DNA from: Paenibacillus sonchi
GTDB lineage: Bacteria; Bacillota; Bacilli; Paenibacillales; Paenibacillaceae
NCBI RefSeq assembly: GCF_016772475.1
Contig: NZ_CP068595.1
Coordinates: forward strand, 310,001-374,000
Length of the DNA stretch: 64,000 nt
Reading direction: 5' to 3'
The notes beneath the pieces are model-generated. The model was not told the origin of the DNA. It was given only the letters and a program-made list of their open reading frames with translations, and did not search any database. Of this stretch, positions 37,170 through 46,991 are shown in pieces; within the stretch, counting starts at the first letter, position 1, and each line of letters starts with the position of its first letter. Both the position numbers and the translations under genes were made by a program.

Positions 37170-37908
37170 TGCTGTATCCTCCTAGCAGCGAAAGTGTATC
37201 GATAATCTTCTGAAAAAAACTCTGGCGGTTGTTCCCGCTGTGGATCTCTGTATAGAATCTTCCATCCTTAATGAACACCACACGGTGACAATAGCTGGCG
37301 GCTACAGCATCATGTGTAACGAGCATCATCGTCGTTGACTGCTCCCGGTTGATCGCTTCCAGCAGATCCATCACATCCTTGGCTGCTTTGGAATCCAGAT
37401 TGCCGGTAGGTTCATCCGCTAGCAGCAGCTTAGGGGAATGGATCATCGCTCTGGCGATCGCTGTCCGCTGGGCTTGTCCCCCGGAGATCTCATAGGTGCG
37501 TTTTTTCATAATGGCGCTGATCCCCAGCTTCCCGGCAATCTCCTGGGCCTTCTGCTTCATTTCACTCACCCGGGTTCCATCCAGCGTCAACGGCAGGACC
37601 ATATTTTCCTCCACTGTCAGGGTATTCAGCAGATTGAAATCCTGAAAGACAAATCCCAGCTCCCGCCGGCGGAATACCGCCAATTCGTTTTTATCCAGCT
37701 TGCCGGTGTCCTTGCCATCGATCATAATACTTCCGGTAGTCGGGCTGTCAACCGTGGCAATCATATTCAGGAGGGTTGTTTTTCCGCTGCCGGACGGCCC
37801 CATAATGCCCACGAATTCACCGGCTTCTATGGTTAGATCAATATCGGTCAAAGCCCGGTAAGCCACGTTTCCCTCATATATTTTACTGACCTGCCTTACC
37901 TCAAGCAT
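37141..37908 (-). CDS. BceA-like ABC transporter ATPase
   Basis: 255-aa ATPase partner of the downstream permease. GIMGPSGSGKTTLLNMI (Walker A, about residue 34), FVFQDFNLLNTLTVEEN (Q-loop), YEISGGQAQRTAIARAM (signature; Gln-Ala where Gln-Gln is usual), LLLADEPTGNLDS (Walker B) and MLVTHD. It has a C-terminal extension of about 25 residues overlapping the permease gene. It is preceded by a BceR-type operator and a promoter, so a neighbouring two-component system probably induces it. Confidence 0.93.
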   Translation of the reverse strand: MLEVRQVSKIYEGNVAYRALTDIDLTIEAGEFVGIMGPSGSGKTTLLNMIATVDSPTTGSIMIDGKDTGKLDKNELAVFRRRELGFVFQDFNLLNTLTVEENMVLPLTLDGTRVSEMKQKAQEIAGKLGISAIMKKRTYEISGGQAQRTAIARAMIHSPKLLLADEPTGNLDSKAAKDVMDLLEAINREQSTTMMLVTHDAVAASYCHRVVFIKDGRFYTEIHSGNNRQSFFQKIIDTLSLLGGYSNDVPPVRIP

Positions 37909-37956
37909 ATGGCTTTACGCCCCTTTCTTGGTATGCACAGCATTGGTTCTGTAACC

Positions 37957-38021
37957 AATATACCGGAGACGGCAGCACATCAACTATCGATTTAGGTTTC
38001 ACTTTTATTACACGCTTGTAA
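37957..38021 (-). promoter_or_regulatory. BceR-type operator and promoter of the ABC genes
   Basis: TTACA-AGCG-TGTAA (38008-38021) is a perfect inverted repeat matching, from memory, the TnACA-N4-TGTAA consensus of BceR-like regulators. A plausible -10, TATATT, is at 37957-37962 with ATAGTT 17 bases further upstream. It begins at the histidine kinase stop codon, so the ABC genes can be induced separately from the regulators. Confidence 0.7.
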
Positions 38022-39020
38022 GCAAAGGATTCGCCGCCAAAATAATCCGCAGCACCGTTCCCTCGCCAACCGCCGATTCCAGCTCAAGCCGGTGCCCGAG
38101 ACGGTCGGCAGACTCCTTCGTCAAATACAGCCCCATTCCCGTAGACTCCCGCAGTCCGCGCCCGTTGTCGCCGGTGAAAAAGGGGTCAAATACCCGTTTG
38201 AGATCAGACTTCTGAATGCCGATCCCCTGGTCCTTAACCTCAATGACTGCATCCGCTCCCCTGAGATAACAGGATACATTAATCTTCTGGCCGCCCCCGT
38301 ATTTTTTGCTGCTGAATATTTGATGGCATTGTTGATAATTTGCGACAGCATAAAGAACAGCCATTTCTCATCGGTCTGGGCGGTAATTCCGGGAGAGGCG
38401 GCCTTTACCTCGGGAAAGATATGATTGCGGATGAAGAGCCGTTTGTGATCATGGACGACCTCGCCCACAAGCTTCGGCAGGACGACAGGCTTGATGTGAA
38501 AATCCTTTTCAAAAGCCCGCAGCCTGGCCATATACAGAACGGTATGCAGACCGCCGCGCATACGCTCCAGCTCCTCACGGATACTGGCAAACTCGGGCTC
38601 GTCCATATTCTGTACAGTCAGCTCAATCACCGACAGCGGTGTTTTCATCTGATGCACCCATTGGTCAATAAAGGTTAAGTGCTGCTCCTGCTGCAGCTTC
38701 ACCGCAGTCAGCTGCTGCTGATAGTGGCGGTATTGTGTGTGCAGCAACAGCTCCAGCGCTTTGGAAACGGGGTTATTCTCAATCTTCTGAAAGGATTCGT
38801 CCAGCGTCTCAAGAGGTCTGCTGAGGCGAAGATAATAGCGGCGCCTGCTAAGATATTGATAGATCAAGTAGCAGCTGAGAAAGAAGAAACCAATAAAGAC
38901 TGAATAGAGCGCGGTCGGAAGATTGCGATAGCCGTCAAGCCAGTAAATCGACAACATTGCGCCGAATTGCACGATCTGAACAGCGAACAGCAACGCATGC
39001 TCACGGATAAACAGCTTCAT
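38008..39020 (-). CDS. BceS-like sensor histidine kinase, frameshifted
   Basis: Intramembrane-sensing kinase: two N-terminal membrane segments (about residues 10-56) with almost no extracellular loop, so signals come through the partner transporter. H-box FIDQWVHQMKTPLSVIEL (about residue 124), N-box SQIINNAIKYS, G-boxes VKDQGIGI and STGMGLYLTK. Restored length is 337 aa. The break is at the A run 38302-38307 (plus-strand Ts): one extra A restores KYSAAKKYGGGQKI. It overlaps the response regulator by 4 bases. Confidence 0.9.
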
Positions 39021-39719
39021 GGCGTAGCCTCTGCCCAGCTGATGTTCAGCCGGTATCCTGAACCTCTGACAGTAAGCACGGCATCTTCAATCCCAAGCTC
39101 CTGAAATTTCTTCCGGACCCGTGCAATATTCACATTAAGCGTGTTCTCATCCACAAAAGCCTGCGGGTCCCACAGCTTCTCCAGCAGGGCCTCCCGGCTG
39201 GCCACCCTTGGATAACGCTCCATAAGACTCTCTATAAGATCTGATTCCTTTCTGGTGAGGGCCACGACCGCCTGTCCATACAGCAATTCGAGCCTTTCAG
39301 GATACAGGACCAGCCCTTCCTTCTCCAGCATCAGCTCCTCACGCTTGGCCGCATACTCCCCGTAAGCCCGGCGGAGGTGGCTGTGGATTTTGGCGAGCAC
39401 AATCCCTGAATGGAACGGCTTGGTGATATAATCATCCCCCGTTTTCCAGCGCCATGATCTGGTCCATCTCACCGTCCCGCGCGGAGATGAACAGCACAGG
39501 GCAAGTAGAGATATTGCGGATTTGCCGGCACCAGTAATAGCCGTCATAGCTGGGCAGATTCACATCAAGCAGAACCAGCTCCGGTCTTATCTGTTCAAAT
39601 TCCTGGAGCACCTGAGCAAAATCCTCGACCTTTACCACATCATATCCGTACTTTTTAACCGCTGACAGCAGGAGGTCCGCAATCTTCGGATCATCTTCCA
39701 CAATCATGATTCTGAACAT
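39017..39719 (-). CDS. BceR-like OmpR-family response regulator, frameshifted
   Basis: Receiver domain with MIVEDD, LVLLDVNLPSYDGYYW (phospho-Asp in LLDVN) and VLFISA, then a winged-helix domain (LTRKESDLIESLMERYPR; VNIARVRKKFQELG; VRGSGYRLN). The frame breaks at 39436-39440: AAC-GGGGG-ATGAT. The conserved GADDYITKPF requires two more bases (for example GGGGCGG), or one fewer. The restored protein is about 234 aa. The start is ATG 39719 (MFRIMIVEDD) with AAGGAGAG upstream. Expected to bind the TTACA-N4-TGTAA site at 38008-38021. Confidence 0.9.
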
Positions 39720-39765
39720 ATTCACGCTCTCCTTGTCTCGTTCATCTGTGTAAATATATAACAAA

Positions 39766-40662
39766 CTATAGCATATGTAAGCTTACCGGCGGCAGGCCCA
39801 TAGAAAGATGCTTACGGCACACATCCATAAGAGCATGATAGCTGTCCATGAAATCAAGCTGCTGCAGAATGGACAAATAGCTGCATAATTTTGACGTGTC
39901 CTGACTTTGCTTCAGGCAGATTACAGTGATTTCATATAACACTAAGGTCACGATCTTGTCGTAGAGCAGATTGGTTTTATCCGCCAAAGGCAGAGCCTTT
40001 GTAAGAAAAAACAGGCTTTTCTCATAATTCCGCTCCGCCAGGCAGATATTGGAGATGTTCTGGAGCAAATGCTGCTGGATGGTTCTGCTCTCGGCAAAGC
40101 AATGATATTTATTAAATTCCTGCACAGCTCTCAGTCCAAAAAAGATGGCATCGTCACTGTTCAGTGTGAACAAAAAGTTGTTAAGCAGCTTGAATTCATA
40201 CAGATACCAGGTATCTACCCCAAGCAGATAGGGTTTGATGTAATCGGCAATCTCGCTCAGTTGCCTGATTTGATCCCCGTGGCCATACTGAATCAGCAGT
40301 CCCTGTCCAAGCAAATACAGATGGTAAAAAGCTTCCGTCCGCGTAGTCTTATACAACATATGGCATTCATAGCTGACGTCCCTGACCTTCTCGAATTCGT
40401 AACGGTTCCCCGCTTCAACGAGGGTCAGGTGGAGTGTCCGTTTGACCGGCTGGGCATAGTCATGATGCAAGAATAACAGCTCCTCCAGAGACATTTCGAG
40501 CTTGTCCAGAATCAGAATCAGCTTGTCGTAACCGGGGAAATACTTTCCTCCTTCAAAACGTGACAGATTGGAACGGCTCATAATTCCCCCTGCCAGGTCC
40601 GACTGATTCATCCCTTTAGACTTTCGAATCCGCTTAACCGTCTCCCCCAGAACCCTTCCCAT
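39766..40662 (-). CDS. Rgg/PlcR-like HTH transcriptional regulator
   Basis: 298 aa. N-terminal XRE-type helix-turn-helix (about residues 7-60: VKRIRKSKGMNQSDLAGGI; RSNLSRFEGGKYFPGYDKL), followed by an all-helical TPR-like region typical of Rgg/GadR/MutR regulators that may bind short peptides. It ends 47 bases before the response regulator's start and is divergent from the MFS gene (109-base gap), its likely target. No pheromone-like short ORF was identified with confidence. Confidence 0.82.
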   Translation of the reverse strand: MGRVLGETVKRIRKSKGMNQSDLAGGIMSRSNLSRFEGGKYFPGYDKLILILDKLEMSLEELLFLHHDYAQPVKRTLHLTLVEAGNRYEFEKVRDVSYECHMLYKTTRTEAFYHLYLLGQGLLIQYGHGDQIRQLSEIADYIKPYLLGVDTWYLYEFKLLNNFLFTLNSDDAIFFGLRAVQEFNKYHCFAESRTIQQHLLQNISNICLAERNYEKSLFFLTKALPLADKTNLLYDKIVTLVLYEITVICLKQSQDTSKLCSYLSILQQLDFMDSYHALMDVCRKHLSMGLPPVSLHML

Positions 40663-40771
40663 TTCACTTCACTCCCGCAAATGTGAGTATACAGCACAAT
40701 TTCCTTACCTATTTTTCATTGTATGCTACATTCGAGCCAATGAAAAATACATTACAGGAAGAAGGATCGGT

Positions 40772-42010
40772 ATGAACAATCCGGCAAACCGGAAACTGAA
40801 CAGCAAAGTATGGAATATCTTGCTTGGAACGCTTTTCACCAGAACGGCACTCTTTATGAGCACTCCTTTTCTGGCCATATTTCTGACGACTCAAAAGGAT
40901 ATTTCCCTCCTCCACACCGGCTATATTCTCAGCATTAATCCGCTCATCAATGTGTTGTTCGGCAGTTTTGGCGGGAGGCTTGCTGATAAGCTCTCCTTGA
41001 AAAAAATAATAGGCGGAATCCCGCTTGTCTGGGGTTCCGCCTTCATCCTGTTTTATTTTGCCGGCAGCTTCTGGCATTTTCTTCTGCTTAGCGGCCTTAA
41101 CGGCTTGTGCTATTCTATCTTTGAGCCTGCCAGCAAAAAAGTGCTGTCTGCCCAAACCGCCCCGGACAACCGGCTGCTGGTATTCAACCTGAGATATTCC
41201 GCGATTAATCTGGGAGCTTTTATCGGCCCCCTCCTAAGTTTGCTCTTCAATATGAAGCTGACACTGTTTCCCTACGTGATCCTAGGCATTCTGTATATTC
41301 TATATGGGGTATCAACCCGGTTTTTCTTCCGGGATATGCCGGCCGGAGCACCAGCTTCGCCGCCCGTACCGCTCCCCCGCCCGCGAGCCTTCACCATAAT
41401 CCGCAAAGATCATGTTTTCCTTCTGCTGCTGGCCGGCATGAGCTTCTCTTTCTTCGGTTATTCCCAGCTGAATGCAACCGTTTCGCAGTATCTGGCTAAC
41501 ACCAGTGCTTTAACGAATGGCGTTCAACTGTACTCCACCCTTCTATCTGCCAATGCCCTGATCATCCTCGCTGCCCAATTTGTGCTGCTGCGCTGGATCT
41601 CCGGCTGGAATCCCTTTACCGTCGTGCTTGTCAGCAATTTGCTGATCGGCCTAAGCTTTTTGCCCTTTATCTTACCGCCTGCTGTGCTGCCGCTCCTTGC
41701 ATTTATCGTCCTCTTCAGTGTGGGAGAGCTGCTGATCGGCGCCCGCTTCGATGCCTTGGTGGATGAGCTGGCCAGAGCAGAGGTCAAAGGCCTGTATTTC
41801 GGCTGCTCGGAATTGATCAAGGCGGGGACCATCGCCGGGCCATTAGCAGGAACCCGCCTGCTGGGCCATTTCGGAGTACAGGCCGGATTTCCCGTCTTTG
41901 CCTTGTTATGCGCCATCACGATCACCGGTGCAGGGCTGATTGGCATAGCCAAGTCCAGGCACGGCAGCATTACTCATGCGCAGAAGCCTCAGGAAGAATA
42001 TCCCGCTTGA
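40772..42010 (+). CDS. MFS transporter
   Basis: 412 aa with about 12 membrane segments and a central cytosolic loop (about residues 190-210). The motif-A-like loop between segments 2 and 3 reads FGSFGGRLADKLSLKK. Resembles drug/metabolite efflux MFS proteins; the substrate is unknown. ATG 40772 has AAGGATCGG upstream. It is divergent from the Rgg-like regulator. Its last 41 bases overlap, tail to tail, the end of the minus-strand tandem KdpD-like gene. Confidence 0.87.
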   Translation: MNNPANRKLNSKVWNILLGTLFTRTALFMSTPFLAIFLTTQKDISLLHTGYILSINPLINVLFGSFGGRLADKLSLKKIIGGIPLVWGSAFILFYFAGSFWHFLLLSGLNGLCYSIFEPASKKVLSAQTAPDNRLLVFNLRYSAINLGAFIGPLLSLLFNMKLTLFPYVILGILYILYGVSTRFFFRDMPAGAPASPPVPLPRPRAFTIIRKDHVFLLLLAGMSFSFFGYSQLNATVSQYLANTSALTNGVQLYSTLLSANALIILAAQFVLLRWISGWNPFTVVLVSNLLIGLSFLPFILPPAVLPLLAFIVLFSVGELLIGARFDALVDELARAEVKGLYFGCSELIKAGTIAGPLAGTRLLGHFGVQAGFPVFALLCAITITGAGLIGIAKSRHGSITHAQKPQEEYPA

Positions 42011-44336
42011 TGTGAGGATCGTAGTTGGCAACAATCAGAATATCCATATGCCTTGCGGTGCGCAGCAGTTTTTTGATGATCGTGCCTTCCCATAACCGCT
42101 TCCATGCCGGTCGGTCACATTGGCCGATAATAAGCTGGGTGGCATGGTGTTCGTCAGCTTTCGCCTGAATGACCTCCGCAAGCCTTGATGAAGGCCCTGA
42201 TGAGGAGATCATTTCAAATTTTCCGCCCAGCCGAAGGGTCAGGTTTTCAATGCTCGCTTTCATTTTCAGCTCGTCCTCGGTCAGTTCTTTCGCTGAATGT
42301 ACATAAGCAACAATCCAATCCGCCTTCAACCGGAAAGCCGTCCTGAATCCCCGGCGGATTAGTTTCCCGGCACTCTGGCTAAGCTTCACACAGACAAAAA
42401 TAACCTCCTGCTTATTCCAGGGCCCGCGCAGAGAGCTGACACGTTCCCATGCCTCCAGCCGTTCATCTACGTCATCGGCAATTTCCCGGAGCGACAGCTC
42501 TCTCAAGGCAATCAAATTCCCTATTTTAAAAAAGTTGTCCAGCGCTTGATCGATTTTTTCCCGGGCATAAATCTTCCCGTCCTTCATGCGGGCTTGCAGC
42601 GCCTGTGGCGCCACATCGATAAGCTCCACCTCATCCGCCAGCCGGAGAATGGAATCCGGGACGGTTTCCCTCACACGAACCCCGGTGATTTGGGCCACCG
42701 CATCATTCAAGCTTTCCAGATGCTGCACATTGACGGTTGAAATCACGGAAATGCCCGCGTTCAGAATTTCCATTACATCTTCATAACGCTTTTTGTACTT
42801 GCTCCCGGGAACGTTAGTGTGAGCCAGCTCATCGACCAGTACTACTTCAGGGTTGCGCCTCAGGATGGCCCCGGTATCCATTTCCTCCAGCACAGTTTCT
42901 GAATATTTGATTTTTGCCCGTTCGATAAGCGGCAGTTCAGCCACCTGCTGGCCCGTTTCCTGCCGGCCGTGCGTTTCCAGCAGGCCGATAACAACATCCA
43001 CTCCCTTCTTGAGCAGATGATTGCCTTCCCGCAGCATGGTATAGGTTTTGCCTACTCCGGGTGCCGCACCAATAAAGACCTTGAACCGCCCCCGCCGGAT
43101 CCGCCCGATTTTTTCGTCTACTTCCCGTGAGCTTAACCGGTGATACAGCGGGTTATCCGCGGGAACGGCCAGTTTTGCGGGCAGGATCCGCTCCCCTTGG
43201 TGCTCCGCCCGGTCGGCAACCATGAAGATATCCATATTCCTGGACTTCCGGATGATGTCATTGACAACAGAGCCTTGCCAGAACTCCTGCCACCTCGACT
43301 GCCGGGAATGGCCCAGCATAATCCTGGTAACATTATGTTCAAGCGCATACTGGATCAGCCGCTCCGGCAATCTTCTCCGGGAATGGAAAGGCAGTTCTTC
43401 GAACGCTGCCCCGACCTTCCGGACAAGCTTAACGAGCGACTCCTTAAAAGCTGCCTGCTCTTTCGTCAGCGGACGTTTTGGGTTCGTAAAGGTAATGATA
43501 ATGAGTTCACCGTTCAGCCGTTTCGCCACCTGCTGGCCGCGCCGGACATAAATCGAGCCGTTCCAGTGATATTGGGTGGAGACCAGGATGCGTTCCGCCG
43601 CGCCGGACGGACCGAGCATTCCCATCTGCTCACGGTGCTTCTCCAGGGAGTCATTCACCCCTTCCGCCACAAGCCGCAGAGCCAGCTCGCGCAGCACCCC
43701 CAGCGTTCCCCGCTGAAACAGTGCGGCGGTTTTGCTGTTGCGCACATGCCCTTCCGAGACACGCTGGAGCAGCGTTTCAGGCGTTACATCAATCAGACGG
43801 ATTTCATCTGCAAGCTCCAGTGTATGGGCAGAGACAGTCTCCTCCACCTCAATCCCCATATATTTCTGGGCCAGTTCCCTTACGCCTTCCAGCTCATATA
43901 CGTTTACCGTAGTCATTACACTGATTCCGTGACCCAGCAGAAAGTGGATATCTTCCAGTCTGGTCTTATGCACCGCATCTGGACGGTTCCGGTGCGCCAG
44001 GCCATCCACCAGCACCACCTCCGGATTCCGCTGGATTAAGGCTTCCACATTCAGATCCTTTTTTTCCGTGCCGTCGTGGACCCAATGAATGCTCGGGATC
44101 CGTTCGAGCTGCCCGATTTGTTCAATCGTTTCAGGACGCTGGAGCGTGGATACCGCACAGATGACGACATCTATTCCCTGCTGCTGGAGCGCTGTTCCTT
44201 CCCGCAGCATATGATAGGTTTTGCCCGACCCGCTTACTGCACCAATAAAAATTTTCAACCGTCCGCGATGCAGCTTGGAGATGGATAACAAGATTTCCTC
44301 CGGACTTTTCCGCTTGAAGTTTTCCACCTTGTCCAT
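41970..44336 (-). CDS. Tandem-duplicated KdpD sensor protein without kinase domain
   Basis: 788 aa made of two copies of the KdpD N-terminal module (KdpD ATP-binding domain plus USP domain), offset by 390 residues. Copy 1: Walker A GAVSGSGKT at 32-40, VDGLAHRN at 110-117, MTTVNVYELEGV, USP with LGHSRQSRWQ. Copy 2: GAAPGVGKT at 422-431, VDELAHTN at 500-507, ISTVNVQHLESL, USP with IIGQCDRPAWKRLW. Copy 1 has lost the Glu of DELAH and is more divergent. There are no membrane segments, no HisKA and no ATPase. Last gene of the kdp structural operon, 15 bases after kdpC. Probably a soluble potassium, ATP or c-di-AMP sensor acting on KdpFABC or the full KdpD; inferred. Confidence 0.9.
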   Translation of the reverse strand: MDKVENFKRKSPEEILLSISKLHRGRLKIFIGAVSGSGKTYHMLREGTALQQQGIDVVICAVSTLQRPETIEQIGQLERIPSIHWVHDGTEKKDLNVEALIQRNPEVVLVDGLAHRNRPDAVHKTRLEDIHFLLGHGISVMTTVNVYELEGVRELAQKYMGIEVEETVSAHTLELADEIRLIDVTPETLLQRVSEGHVRNSKTAALFQRGTLGVLRELALRLVAEGVNDSLEKHREQMGMLGPSGAAERILVSTQYHWNGSIYVRRGQQVAKRLNGELIIITFTNPKRPLTKEQAAFKESLVKLVRKVGAAFEELPFHSRRRLPERLIQYALEHNVTRIMLGHSRQSRWQEFWQGSVVNDIIRKSRNMDIFMVADRAEHQGERILPAKLAVPADNPLYHRLSSREVDEKIGRIRRGRFKVFIGAAPGVGKTYTMLREGNHLLKKGVDVVIGLLETHGRQETGQQVAELPLIERAKIKYSETVLEEMDTGAILRRNPEVVLVDELAHTNVPGSKYKKRYEDVMEILNAGISVISTVNVQHLESLNDAVAQITGVRVRETVPDSILRLADEVELIDVAPQALQARMKDGKIYAREKIDQALDNFFKIGNLIALRELSLREIADDVDERLEAWERVSSLRGPWNKQEVIFVCVKLSQSAGKLIRRGFRTAFRLKADWIVAYVHSAKELTEDELKMKASIENLTLRLGGKFEMISSSGPSSRLAEVIQAKADEHHATQLIIGQCDRPAWKRLWEGTIIKKLLRTARHMDILIVANYDPHIKRDILPEASAHE

Positions 44337-44351
44337 TCCTCACGTTCCGAT

Positions 44352-44924
44352 TTATTTTCCATTCACCGTCTTCTGCACATCGATGTTGAGCAGGAGCACA
44401 TTGACAACCCGCTCTCCCAAGACTCCTAGTTCTCTTTCCTGGGTATGCTTGGCTACCAATTCCTTCAATTGTTCTTCAGGTATGCCAGTGCTTCGGCTGA
44501 TACGCGGGATTTGAACCTGCGCCGCCTCCACACTGATGTGCGGATCTAATCCGGAGCCGGAATTGGTGATCAGATCCACCGGCAATTCAGACACGGGAAT
44601 CCCGGGGTTCTCCGACTTCCAGGCCTCTACTGACGCCTTCGTGCGTTCAAGCATATCCGGATTGGAAGGTGCATAGTTCGGCGTACCTGAGGAAACCGCG
44701 TTATATTCAATACTAGAGATCCGGCCATGGAAGTAACCCGGGGACGTGAAATTCTGTCCGATCCATTTGGAGCCAATGACTTCATGTTTATCATTATAGA
44801 TCAGGCTTCCATCCGCCTTATCCGGCATGACTGCCTGGGCAATTCCCGTCACAACCAGCTGATACGCCAGAATAATAATCATGAGTGCGACAGTTGTTCT
44901 TATTGAAACAGCGATAGTCTTCAT
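44352..44924 (-). CDS. kdpC: Potassium-transporting ATPase subunit KdpC
   Basis: 190 aa, one N-terminal membrane segment (about residues 7-30) and an extracytoplasmic domain. Typical blocks are [40 protein letters not shown] and [11 protein letters not shown]. It couples KdpA and KdpB in the high-affinity K+ pump. ATG 44924 ([11 protein letters not shown]) is preceded by GAGAGGATG; the open frame starts 12 codons earlier but overlaps kdpB without need. Confidence 0.95.
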   Translation of the reverse strand: MKTIAVSIRTTVALMIIILAYQLVVTGIAQAVMPDKADGSLIYNDKHEVIGSKWIGQNFTSPGYFHGRISSIEYNAVSSGTPNYAPSNPDMLERTKASVEAWKSENPGIPVSELPVDLITNSGSGLDPHISVEAAQVQIPRISRSTGIPEEQLKELVAKHTQERELGVLGERVVNVLLLNIDVQKTVNGK

Positions 44925-44940
44925 ACCGCATTCATCCTCT

Positions 44941-46967
44941 CTATACCCAGAATTGGACAACCAAGTCTATCAGCTTAATGCCGGCAAACGGGACAATCAC
45001 ACCGCCCAAGCCATAAATAATCAGGTTGCGGCTCAGAAGCTGTGACGAGCTCATCGGCTTATAAGCTACCCCTTTCATCGCCAGCGGAATCAGCAGCGGA
45101 ATAATCACCGCATTAAAGATCAAGGCCGAAAGGATGGCAGACAGAGGGGAATGCAGTCTCATCACATTCAAGACTTCCATTTCAGGAATCGCCACCATGA
45201 ACATCGCTGGAATAATCGCAAAATATTTGGCGATATCATTCGCAATACTGAATGTAGTTAATGCTCCGCGGGTCATCAGCAGCTGCTTGCCGATAGAGAC
45301 CACTTCAATAATTTTGGAAGGATCGGAGTCAAGGTCCACCATGTTGGCGGCCTCCTTGGCAGCAACCGTTCCGCTGTTCATGGCAATCCCCACATCGGCC
45401 TGGGCCAAGGCAGGAGCATCATTAGTGCCGTCACCGGTCATGGCTACCAGCTTGCCTTCCGCTTGTTCACGGCGGATAACTGCAATTTTATCTTCCGGTT
45501 TGCTTTCGGCGATGAAATCGTCCACTCCAGCCTCAGCGGCTATAGTCGCAGCTGTCAGTGGATTGTCCCCCGTACACATAATCGTCTTGATTCCCATCTT
45601 CCGCATCTGCTCGAACCGTTCCCGCATCCCTGGTTTTACAGTATCCTTCAGGTAAATGAGGCCGTATATCGTCTGATCGACCGCGACAGCAAGCGGTGTT
45701 CCCCCGCCGACGCAATAGCGTTGCTGTTAGCCTGCAAATCGTCCGGGATGATCCCGCCCTGGCCGGCGACCCATTGCTTTACCGCATCTACCGCCCCCTT
45801 GCGGATATGGCGTCCATCCGGCAGGTCAATGCCGCTCATGCGGGTCTCCGCCTTGAACTCCACGAATTCCGCACCATCAGCAACGGACTCCTGAAAAGAC
45901 AGATTCTGATTCTTCAGCAGCTCCAGCACAGACCGCCCCTCAGGCGTCTCATCGCGAACTGAACTTAAGGCTGCCCAAGCCGCCACATCCTGCAGGGAGT
46001 GCTTGCCTACCGGGATAAATTCACTGGCCATGCGGTTTCCGTAAGTAATGGTCCCTGTTTTATCAAGAATGATCGTGTTGATATCCCCGGATGCTTCCAC
46101 CGCTTTACCGGACATAGCCAATACATTGAACTGTGTGACCCGGTCCATTCCGGCAATACCGATGGCCGACAGCAACCCTCCGATGGTGGTGGGAATCAGG
46201 CAGACCAGCAGGGCAATCAGCACAGGAACTTCCAGGCGGATATCCAGATAATCGGCAAAGAAAGGCAGCGTAATGACTACAATCAGGAAAATAATCGTCA
46301 GACTGACCAGCACGGTATTTAGCGCAATCTCGTTTGGTGTTTTTTGACGTTTGGCCCCTTCCACCAGAGAAATCATCCGGTCCAGAAAAGACTCTCCGGG
46401 ATCACTGGTAATGCGGACCTTAATCCGGTCGCTGATTACCTTGGTTCCTCCGGTTACAGAGCTGAAGTCACCGCCAGCCTCTTTGATCACCGGAGCAGAT
46501 TCGCCCGTAATGGCCGATTCATCGACCGAGGCCAGGCCCTCAATAACTTCCCCGTCACCCGGAATCATTTCACCCTGGGCCACAATAACAACATCGCCTT
46601 TGCGCAGTTCCGTGGAAGGCACTTCTTTGACCGAGCTTCCGCTCACCTTGTTTGCGGTGATCTCTTTTTTTGATTTTTTGAGGGAATCAGCTTGCGCCTT
46701 GCCCCGGCCTTCAGCCAGTGCTTCCGCAAAGTTGGCAAAGAGTACCGTGAACAGCAAAATGAACGCTACCGCAAGATTAAAGCCCGTGGAGACATCCCCG
46801 CCAAATGCATCAGGCACAAATACAAGAAATAAGGTAATGATGAAGCCGATCTCCACCACAAACATGATCGGATTGCGCAGCATAATGCGCGGGTCCAGCT
46901 TAATAAACGCCTGCTTGGCAGCCTGAATGACGATATCTTTATTGATTGCACTTTTCTTTGTACTCAT
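44941..46967 (-). CDS. kdpB: Potassium-transporting ATPase subunit KdpB, frameshifted
   Basis: P-type ATPase subunit that powers KdpFABC. First part: TGES(A) loop [16 protein letters not shown], phosphorylation site [13 protein letters not shown]; second part: [20 protein letters not shown] and [19 protein letters not shown]. Restored length is 675 aa, as usual. The break is at the C run 45701-45705: one more G on the coding strand gives [17 protein letters not shown]. It is probably a sequencing error because all other kdp genes are open. The start is ATG 46967 with GGAGGAAAG upstream. Confidence 0.95.
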
Positions 46968-46991
46968 TTTTCTTTCCTCCATCCATAGCCT

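Noticed and set aside
43140-44039. 299-aa plus-strand ORF
   Set aside because: Shadow of the tandem KdpD-like gene; no recognisable motif.
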